Below are positions 1-5,227 of a stretch of 11,618 nucleotides of DNA, in pieces. The notes beneath the pieces are model-generated. The model saw only the letters and a list, made by a program, of their open reading frames with translations, ran no database searches and was not told where the DNA came from. The first letter of the stretch is position 1. Each line of letters begins with the position of its first letter. Position numbers and translations under genes: made by a program. The DNA is from Chloroflexi bacterium RBG_13_53_26 (GTDB lineage Bacteria > Chloroflexota > Dehalococcoidia > UBA2247 > RBG-13-53-26), in NCBI GenBank assembly GCA_001795035.1, contig MGMW01000120.1, positions 1-11,618 on the forward strand, given 5' to 3'.

Positions 1-20
1 TCAGTCCTTTCATGGACTGA
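1..20. repeat. Perfect 7-bp inverted repeat (stem-loop) at the window edge
   Basis: TCAGTCC and GGACTGA are exact reverse complements separated by a six-base loop (TTTCAT). On the + strand the hairpin is followed by CATTTTCAC, a short and imperfect T-rich stretch. It could be a weak terminator for a gene lying left of the window, or a leader structure upstream of hisS. The stem is short and not GC-rich, and the left context is missing, so only the repeat itself is certain. Confidence 0.45.
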
Positions 21-84
21 CATTTTCACTGAACAGTTAACCCCTGACAAAATCATAGAACAACGACAAGAATAGAGCGTCTGC

Positions 85-113
85 TTGACTTACCGAATTT
101 GCGAAGATATGCT
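85..113 (+). promoter_or_regulatory. Predicted sigma70-type promoter of hisS
   Basis: TTGACT at 85-90 (five of six matches to the -35 consensus) is followed by exactly 17 bases and then TATGCT at 108-113 (four of six to the -10 consensus). Transcription would begin near 119-121, just before the AGAAAGG ribosome-binding site at 123-129 and the ATG at 136. The leader would be only about 16 bases. The spacing and the fit to the downstream signals make this the best promoter candidate for hisS. It is a pattern match, not a mapped start. Confidence 0.5.
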
Positions 114-135
114 ACCAAGAGCAGAAAGGTTCAAT

Positions 136-1419
136 ATGTTCAAAGCACCGAGAGGGACACAAGATATTCTACCGGAAGATCAGAATCACTGGAGAGTCGT
201 CGAGGCAAAAGCAACTGAAGTCTGTCGGCTCTTCCAGTACAAGCGCATCGATACTCCGATATTTGAGCAGACTGAGCTGTTCCTTCGCGGTGTTGGCGAA
301 GGTACCGATATTGTGGAGAAGCAAATGTATACCTTCGAAGACCGCGGTGGTGACAGAATCACCCTGCGGCCCGAGGGTACAGCGCCGATTTGCCGGGCAT
401 ACATTGAGCATGGAATGCACAACCAGCCTCAACCAGTAAGGCTCTACTATACTGGCCCCATCTTTCGGTATGAACGACCCCAAAAAGGCCGTATGCGCCA
501 GCACCATCAATTTGGGGTTGAAGCCATTGGCAGCTCAGACCCAGTGTTCGATGCACAGGTTATCGATCTGGCCTGGCGTTTCTACAGATCACTGGGACTC
601 AAGGGGCTGACCCTCCAGCTCAACAGCATTGGATGTTCGGACTGCCGCCCTGACTATCTGGCTGCTCTTGGGTACTACTACTCAGACCACGTCAACAACC
701 TTTGCCCTGACTGCAGTATGAGGCGATTACGCAGCCCCTTGCGGCTTCTGGACTGTAAGAATGCCTCCTGTCAGGATACGGTGACAGGTGCTCCCCGCAT
801 ATTGGACTATCTCTGCCAACCCTGCGGCAGTCACTTCGAGGAACTCAAGGGCTACCTCGATAAGCGCCGCATAGGCTACGAACTTAACCCATACTTGGTG
901 CGTGGCTTGGACTACTACACAAGGACTGTGTTTGAGATTCAGCCTGCCGAAGTTCGAGGACAAAGCGCCATAGGTGGTGGTGGAAGATACGACAATCTAA
1001 TCGAGCAGCTAGGGGGTAGACCTACACCGGCGGTTGGTTTTGCCACTGGCCTAGAGCGGATCATAATGAACCTGCAGAACCAAGGAATTCGCTCAGAAGA
1101 TGTATGGGTTGGCAGGAAGGTCTTCGTGGTCTACGCAGACGAAGCTGGAAAGAGAGAGGTGTTAGCGATAGCAGCTACGTTGCAGGACAACAATATAAGC
1201 GCCACTTTCACCTCAGGAGACTATAGCCTAAAATCCCAGATGAGACAGGCTGGTTCCTCTGGATCGCCTTGGGTTATCGTCGTTGGCCAGGATGAAGTAA
1301 GTAAGGATTCGGTAGTATTGAGAAACATGGCCAAGGGGACACAAGAGGAGACCTCTTTGGGAAACGCTATAAAACAGATAGGGCGCCAAAGACCCAGCGA
1401 TTGGCCAGTTGACAGATAG
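136..1419 (+). CDS. hisS: Histidyl-tRNA synthetase
   Basis: Class II aminoacyl-tRNA synthetase that charges tRNA-His with histidine using ATP in the cytoplasm. From the chosen ATG the protein has 427 residues, normal for bacterial HisRS. Visible landmarks are the N-terminal MFKAPRGTQDILPED signature, TLRPEGT (77-83), the motif 2 region FRYERPQKGRMRQHHQF (110-126), the histidine-specific LVRGLDYYT (254-262), AIGGGGRYD (278-286) and motif 3 AVGFATGLERI (299-309). An anticodon-binding domain follows from about residue 326. A cysteine-rich insert (CSDC, CPDC, CKNASC and CQPC, about 167-230) resembles the possible metal-binding insert found in many HisRS proteins. The frame is open back to a TTG at 85, but that TTG forms the predicted -35 box. 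ATG 136 has AGAAAGG six bases upstream and matches the family N-terminus. The gene stands alone on the + strand and converges with the - strand genes. Confidence 0.96.
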   Translation: MFKAPRGTQDILPEDQNHWRVVEAKATEVCRLFQYKRIDTPIFEQTELFLRGVGEGTDIVEKQMYTFEDRGGDRITLRPEGTAPICRAYIEHGMHNQPQPVRLYYTGPIFRYERPQKGRMRQHHQFGVEAIGSSDPVFDAQVIDLAWRFYRSLGLKGLTLQLNSIGCSDCRPDYLAALGYYYSDHVNNLCPDCSMRRLRSPLRLLDCKNASCQDTVTGAPRILDYLCQPCGSHFEELKGYLDKRRIGYELNPYLVRGLDYYTRTVFEIQPAEVRGQSAIGGGGRYDNLIEQLGGRPTPAVGFATGLERIIMNLQNQGIRSEDVWVGRKVFVVYADEAGKREVLAIAATLQDNNISATFTSGDYSLKSQMRQAGSSGSPWVIVVGQDEVSKDSVVLRNMAKGTQEETSLGNAIKQIGRQRPSDWPVDR

Positions 1420-1460
1420 CACAAGCTAGACTCTGACAGGCCCAGTCAAAAGACACAGAC

Positions 1461-1658
1461 ATCCGCATATTGAAGAGAATAAACGGAGAAGCGAGGGTTT
1501 CCATCCTCCCCGTGGAGCAGAACACCCGAGCGGTCCTTTCCCTCGCCAACCACGGCTGCATCATGTGGAACAACAGGATAGCCCTTGATGACACCGGTGA
1601 AAACCTCAGGCAGAACCCTCATGTAAGAGAATTCTACATGGAGCTCTTGGCACGGTGA
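1461..1658 (+). pseudogene. Remnant of a branched-chain amino-acid ABC transporter ATP-binding protein (LivF C-terminus)
   Basis: The + strand reading frame that ends at TGA 1656-1658 encodes about 65 residues resembling the last part of LivF-type ATPases. It contains ILKRIN, then SILPVEQN (family form roughly TILLVEQN, the switch-loop region), LSLANHGCIMWNNRI (family roughly LSIAHRGYVLENGRI), then DTGENL and NPHVREFYMEL close to the stop. Everything needed for ATP hydrolysis upstream is missing: Walker A, Q-loop, LSGGQ signature, Walker B and D-loop. The frame is closed by TGA at 1434-1436, so no full ATPase can be read. No liv permease or binding-protein gene is nearby. It is best read as the decayed 3' end of a lost gene. 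The left boundary is approximate. The opposite-strand open frame over the same bases shows no recognisable protein and is taken as a shadow. Confidence 0.72.
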
Positions 1659-1729
1659 AACGAATAGCTGTAGGGAAGCATTACTAGAGAAGAAAGAGGG
1701 GGTTAGGCTAGGCAATAGCAAAGACAGCC

Positions 1730-2050
1730 CTATTTCTCAGTAAATAAAGAGGAGAAATCTCCACTAAAGTCCTTGAGGAACGCATGGACATCTATCACAT
1801 CATCTGAGTTTACGGGGATAGACAGTTTGCGGCGTTCTTCTTCAGTAAGTTCGGTAAGGATCTCGCATCTGCCCTCCGCCTTGACTACGGCCGCCACTAG
1901 TCCCTGGCTCTTGCAGGAGGGGCAGAAGACAGAAAGGAACCACAAATCCTCACGGTGTCCCAGGATCTTAATGTTGCCCGAATCATACTGACAACCGCAT
2001 ATCCCGCATTTCATATTGGAGAGTAGTTTTCTAACAAACTTCTCGTCCAT
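1730..2050 (-). CDS. Small zinc-ribbon protein, function unknown
   Basis: The product has 106 residues from the chosen start, with two CxxC pairs (C15-x2-C18, with an extra C20, and C43-x2-C46). They are spaced like a four-cysteine zinc ribbon with its knuckles about 25 residues apart. Between them lies GHREDLWFLSVFC, and after them the hydrophobic QGLVAAVV. The C-terminal half is acidic (LTEEERRKLS, SSDDV-like NSDDVIDVHAFLKDF, SGDFSSLF) and has no membrane segment or signal peptide. I recognise the layout as a small hypothetical family but know no assigned function. Start choice: the frame opens at TTG 2068, directly abutting the DUF151 stop and preceded by GAGG. There are also ATGs at 2053 and 2050. 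ATG 2050 has GGTG five bases upstream and gives the cleaner N-terminus MDEKFVRKLL, so it is preferred, though the TTG remains possible. Tight spacing implies cotranscription with the DUF151 gene. A shared tail motif with that protein is described in the findings. Confidence 0.8.
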   Translation of the reverse strand: MDEKFVRKLLSNMKCGICGCQYDSGNIKILGHREDLWFLSVFCPSCKSQGLVAAVVKAEGRCEILTELTEEERRKLSIPVNSDDVIDVHAFLKDFSGDFSSLFTEK

Positions 2051-2068
2051 CATTTCACCACAGTCCAA

Positions 2069-2626
2069 TCAGTCCTCAGTGGTCTTGCCCTTACCAAGGT
2101 CACGTAAGTCGAGTGTATTGATAAAATCGGTGAAGGCGGACAACTTGCGCAGTTCCTCTTCACTAACTTCCTTCCCCTCATCATGCTTACCAATCTGAGA
2201 ACTCGCCACTGGCTTACCTGTCTCATGGTCGAAAACAATCCCAGCTTTGTCCAGGACCTCTTCATTAACATAGATAGGTGCTTTTGCTCTTACCGCAATT
2301 GCTATGGCGTCGCTGGGCCGAGAATCGATTTCGACACCTTTACTATTGACATCAAAATTGATCTTTGCATAGAAGGTATCGTTCTGAAGGTCGTTGACCA
2401 GAATAAACTTGATCTTTGCCCCCAGAGTACCAATAACTGAGTAAAGAAGGTCATGCGTTAGCGGTCTGGGAACACTGACGCCCTGCAACTTTATCGCTAT
2501 AGCATCCGCCTCAGCAGGACCAATCCAGATAGGAAGATATCGGTCTGCCTGAACCTCCTTCAGTATTACCACGCGCTGAGAGTTCATCACGCTCACGCGA
2601 ATGCTATCAACGCTCATTTCAATCAT
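2069..2626 (-). CDS. Bifunctional nuclease family protein (DUF151/BFN domain)
   Basis: This is a 185-residue cytoplasmic protein with the BFN/DUF151 fold. The N-terminal domain (about 1-130) shows the family landmarks LPIWIGPAEADAIAIKLQG (31-49), PRPLTHDLL (53-61), the strand region FYAKINF and the highly conserved IDSRPSDAIAIAVRAKAPIYV (100-120). Members have been linked to nuclease activity or to stress and transcription roles. Sequence alone does not settle the role here. The C-terminal tail (about 150-185) is charged and carries SEEELRKLSAFTDFINTLDL rather than an obvious UVR motif. ATG 2626 is well supported, with GGAGGTG at 2640-2634 seven bases upstream. A near-consensus promoter lies in front, so the gene probably starts its own transcription unit with the zinc-ribbon gene. 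Confidence 0.9.
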   Translation of the reverse strand: MIEMSVDSIRVSVMNSQRVVILKEVQADRYLPIWIGPAEADAIAIKLQGVSVPRPLTHDLLYSVIGTLGAKIKFILVNDLQNDTFYAKINFDVNSKGVEIDSRPSDAIAIAVRAKAPIYVNEEVLDKAGIVFDHETGKPVASSQIGKHDEGKEVSEEELRKLSAFTDFINTLDLRDLGKGKTTED

Positions 2627-2633
2627 CTTCCCC

Positions 2634-2640
2634 CACCTCC
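2634..2640 (-). promoter_or_regulatory. Strong ribosome-binding site of the DUF151 gene
   Basis: Read on the - strand this is GGAGGTG, close to a perfect anti-Shine-Dalgarno match, seven bases before ATG 2626. It is the strongest such site in the window and fixes the DUF151 start. Together with the promoter just upstream it suggests relatively high expression of this short unit. Confidence 0.75.
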
Positions 2641-2668
2641 CTGGTGTACGCCTTTGGATCTGAATTCA

Positions 2669-2697
2669 ATTCTAGGATGGCATGTAGTGTTTGTCAA
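2669..2697 (-). promoter_or_regulatory. Near-consensus sigma70 promoter of the DUF151/zinc-ribbon unit
   Basis: On the - strand TTGACA (2697-2692, six of six) is followed by exactly 17 bases and then TAGAAT (2674-2669, five of six). It starts four bases after the fumarase stop codon and lies in the only gap between the two genes. Transcription would begin near 2662, giving a leader of about 35 bases that contains GGAGGTG. An 8-bp palindrome TGAATTCA (2661-2668) sits at the predicted start and could be chance or an operator half. This is the best promoter match seen in the window. Confidence 0.7.
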
Positions 2698-2700
2698 ACG

Positions 2701-3552
2701 TCAGAGCACGGTTTCCTTGTGACGTGCACTATGGCACTGGATATTCACAGCCACTGGCAAACTGGCAATATGACAGGGGAAGGTCTCAATATGAACCGCC
2801 AAAGCAGTAGTTCTGCCTCCAAAACCCTGTGGGCCAATGCCCAAGGCATTTATCTTCCTTAGTAGCTCTCTCTCCAAATCAGCAACTTCAGAATCTAGAT
2901 TTGGCTCGCCTAACGAACGCAGCAAAGCTTCCTTGGCCAGCAGCATCGCTTTGTCAGCAGTACCACCGATTCCCACCCCCACAATGACGGGAGGGCACGG
3001 GTTACTACCAGCCTCCTCTACTGCTTTCACCACAGAGTCGATTATGCCCTGCCTACCCTGTGCCGGTAGCACCATAGCCAGACGACTCATGTTCTCTGAC
3101 CCCCCTCCCTTGGGCATCACGACAATCTTAAGACGATCACCAGGCACTATCTTGGTATGAATAATGGGAGGACAATTGTCCCTTGTGTTTGTTCTCGCCG
3201 AGAAAGGTCGACTCACCATCGATCTGCGTAGATATCCCTCCGCATAGCCTCTGCGCACCCCTTCTTCTACGGCAGCATAAACATCGCCCCCATTGATGTG
3301 CACATCTTGGCCTACCTCAAGCAATATCACAGTACTGCCACAATCCTGACATAAAGGAACGTATTCTTTTGCAGCAATACCAGCATTCTCCAAGATCTGC
3401 TGCAAGATCTCCCTACCCAGTGATGATTCTTCCCTGTCTCTTGATTCCCTGAGTGCCCTAGCAACGTCTTCAGGAAGGAAGTAGTTTGCCTCCTGGCATA
3501 GGCGGGCTACGGTCTCAGTGATACTATCTGTATTTATCTCCTTCTGAGACAT
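2701..3552 (-). CDS. Fumarate hydratase (class I, iron-sulfur) alpha subunit
   Basis: This is the alpha subunit of a two-subunit class I fumarase, which interconverts fumarate and L-malate with a [4Fe-4S] cluster in the cytoplasm. The related L(+)-tartrate dehydratase alpha subunit cannot be excluded. Length is 283 residues, typical for the subunit. Landmarks are LCQD (67-70), VGQDVHINGG, EGVRRGYAEGYLRRS, IVPGDRLKIVVMPKGGGSEN, NPCPPVIVGVGIGGT (184-198), GIGPQGFGG (238-246) and PCHIASLPVAVNIQCHSARH (259-278). Likely cluster cysteines are C68, C186 and C273, from the spacing in known class I enzymes. Residue 71 is Cys in CQDCG where most relatives have Thr (CQDTG). AAGGAG seven bases before ATG 3552 supports the start. 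The beta subunit is not in this window: upstream is the carboxyltransferase and downstream the DUF151 gene. Confidence 0.9.
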   Translation of the reverse strand: MSQKEINTDSITETVARLCQEANYFLPEDVARALRESRDREESSLGREILQQILENAGIAAKEYVPLCQDCGSTVILLEVGQDVHINGGDVYAAVEEGVRRGYAEGYLRRSMVSRPFSARTNTRDNCPPIIHTKIVPGDRLKIVVMPKGGGSENMSRLAMVLPAQGRQGIIDSVVKAVEEAGSNPCPPVIVGVGIGGTADKAMLLAKEALLRSLGEPNLDSEVADLERELLRKINALGIGPQGFGGRTTALAVHIETFPCHIASLPVAVNIQCHSARHKETVL

Positions 3553-3617
3553 GACCTTTCTCCTTCAGCTTAGGGACTCCTACCGGGCAATCACAAGTAC
3601 CCTCTTCGCCTCTCACT

Positions 3618-5177
3618 CTAAAGAGGTATGTTCCCGTGCTTCTTGGCAGGAAGTGTGTCCACCTTGTTTTTCAGCATATCCAACGCCTTTATCAGTTTTC
3701 GGCGCGTTTCCCTTGGGTCTATTACGTCATCGATATATCCCCTAGATGCAGCCACGTATGGGTTAGCAAACTTCGATCTATATTCCTCGATAAGCTTGCG
3801 GCGTGCTTCCTCAGGGTTTTCTGATTTGGCGATCTCGCTTCGAAAGATAATGTTCACCGCTCCATCAGGTCCCATCACCGCAATCTCAGCCGATGGCCAA
3901 GCATAGTTGATATCTCCCCGCAAGCTCTTGCTGCTCATCACCACATAGGCACCACCATAGGCCTTGCGAATAATCACGCTTATCTTCGGGACGGACGCTT
4001 CAGCATAGGCATAGAGAAACTTGGCTCCATGCCGGATAATGCCTCCAAACTCCTGGTCAGTACCTGGCATATACCCAGGAACATCGACAAGGGTAATCAA
4101 TGGTATGTTGAAGCAATCGCAAAAGCGAACGAACCTGGCCCCCTTATCTGAAGCATTGATGTCGATTGCCCCAGCCATGTACGAAGGTTGCTGCGCAACA
4201 ATACCTACAGCTTGTCCGCCAAGTCTGGCAAATCCAACGATCAGATTGAGAGCAAAATGCTGATGCACCTCCATGAAATCACCGTTGTCAACCATCCTAG
4301 TGATAATCTCCTTCATGTCATAGACCTTGGAGGGGTCCACAGGCATAATAGAGAGTAGTTCCTCATCACTTCTGTCTGGGTCGTCGCCCGTATCTACTCT
4401 AGGCGTTTCTTCCATATTGTTCTGAGGAAGGAAGCTCATCAAGCGGCGCACCATCTGGAGCACCTCCTGCTCGCTATCTGCCACAAAATGGCAATTGCCA
4501 CTTCTTCTTGCGTGAACCATTGCTCCACCCAAATCTTCATGGGAGACCTCTTCCCCACATACCGTCTTTATCACATCAGGGCCCGTAATATACATTTGCC
4601 CAACGCCCTCTACCATGAGAATAAAATCCGTAATCGCGGGGGAATAGACAGCACCGCCTGCTGTAGGGCCCATAACTATAGAAATCTGAGGAACTACACC
4701 CGAATAAAGGGTATTGCGGGTAAAGATTTCACCGTAGGCCTTCAGGCTATCCACTCCCTCCTGAATTCGTGCTCCCCCTGAATCAAGTAAACCGATACAA
4801 GGGGCTCCGTTCTTCGCTGCTAGATCCATCACCTTGCAGATCTTTTCAGAAGCCACCAGTGAAAGTGTGCCGCCGATCACCGTGAAATCCTGGGAGTACA
4901 CGTAGGCAAGCCTCCCATCAATCTTGCCATAGCCCGTGACTACAGCATCTCCCAGATACCTTTGTTCATCCAGCCCGAACTCGGTTGTCCTGTGGGTGAC
5001 GAAACAGTCAAGCTCTTCAAAACTACCTCCATCAAGAAGGAGGTTGATCCTCTCCCGCGCGGTAAGTTTACCCTTGGCATGTTGAGCTTCGATGCGCTTA
5101 GCACCCCCACCCTGGCTGGCTTGATCCCTGAGCTTGCCAAGGTTCTCTATTCTCTTCTCAAAAGGTTCAATAGCCAT
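3618..5177 (-). CDS. Acyl-CoA carboxylase carboxyltransferase subunit (propionyl-CoA carboxylase beta / methylmalonyl-CoA decarboxylase alpha type)
   Basis: This is the biotin-dependent carboxyltransferase subunit that moves CO2 between carboxybiotin and an acyl-CoA, most likely propionyl/methylmalonyl-CoA. Length is 519 residues, normal for PccB/MmdA. The N-terminal half carries KGKLTARERINLLLD (36-49), SQDFTVIGGTL and the first oxyanion-hole loop LDSGGARIQEG (131-141), followed by GPTAGGAVYSPA (170-181). The C-terminal half has VDVPGYMPGTDQEFGGIIRHGAK, the second oxyanion loop RKAYGGAYVVM (404-414), NYAWPSAEIAVMGPDGAVNI and the classic KKHGNIPL end. No biotin carboxylase, biotin carrier or membrane decarboxylase subunits are adjacent, so the partners must be elsewhere. 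Sequence cannot decide between carboxylase and decarboxylase, or the exact acyl-CoA. The start ATG 5177 has AAGGGGG about 13 bases upstream, rather far. The start fits the family (MAIEPFEKRIENLGKLR). Confidence 0.92.
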   Translation of the reverse strand: MAIEPFEKRIENLGKLRDQASQGGGAKRIEAQHAKGKLTARERINLLLDGGSFEELDCFVTHRTTEFGLDEQRYLGDAVVTGYGKIDGRLAYVYSQDFTVIGGTLSLVASEKICKVMDLAAKNGAPCIGLLDSGGARIQEGVDSLKAYGEIFTRNTLYSGVVPQISIVMGPTAGGAVYSPAITDFILMVEGVGQMYITGPDVIKTVCGEEVSHEDLGGAMVHARRSGNCHFVADSEQEVLQMVRRLMSFLPQNNMEETPRVDTGDDPDRSDEELLSIMPVDPSKVYDMKEIITRMVDNGDFMEVHQHFALNLIVGFARLGGQAVGIVAQQPSYMAGAIDINASDKGARFVRFCDCFNIPLITLVDVPGYMPGTDQEFGGIIRHGAKFLYAYAEASVPKISVIIRKAYGGAYVVMSSKSLRGDINYAWPSAEIAVMGPDGAVNIIFRSEIAKSENPEEARRKLIEEYRSKFANPYVAASRGYIDDVIDPRETRRKLIKALDMLKNKVDTLPAKKHGNIPL

Positions 5178-5201
5178 TACTGATCAGAAACCCCCTTCTC
5201 T

Positions 5202-5214
5202 AGAATCAGATTCT
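5202..5214. repeat. Short palindrome between valS and the carboxyltransferase gene
   Basis: AGAATC and GATTCT flank a single base, making a 13-base near-perfect palindrome in the 50-base gap after the valS stop. TTCT (5196-5199) and AGAA (5216-5219) add an outer matching pair of arms. No T-run follows on either strand, so it does not look like an intrinsic terminator. It could be a protein-binding site, an mRNA processing structure or chance. Confidence 0.3.
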
Positions 5215-5227
5215 CAGAAGCTCCTCT

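Noticed and set aside
1446..1721. 91-residue open frame on the - strand downstream of the zinc-ribbon gene
   Set aside because: Its sequence resembles no protein I recognise, and it lies antisense to the LivF-like remnant, whose + strand translation makes clear sense.
1704..1732. Possible bidirectional terminator (TAGGCT, 16-base loop, AGCCCTA) between the convergent units
   Set aside because: The stem is only six pairs with a one-base bulge and a long loop, and only a weak TTTCTC follows. It is too weak to call, though a terminator would be expected here.
3553..3617. Weak promoter-like pair (TTGTGA, 18 bases, TAAGCT) before the fumarase gene
   Set aside because: Both boxes are poor and the short gap is typical within an operon; much weaker than the promoter at 2669-2697.
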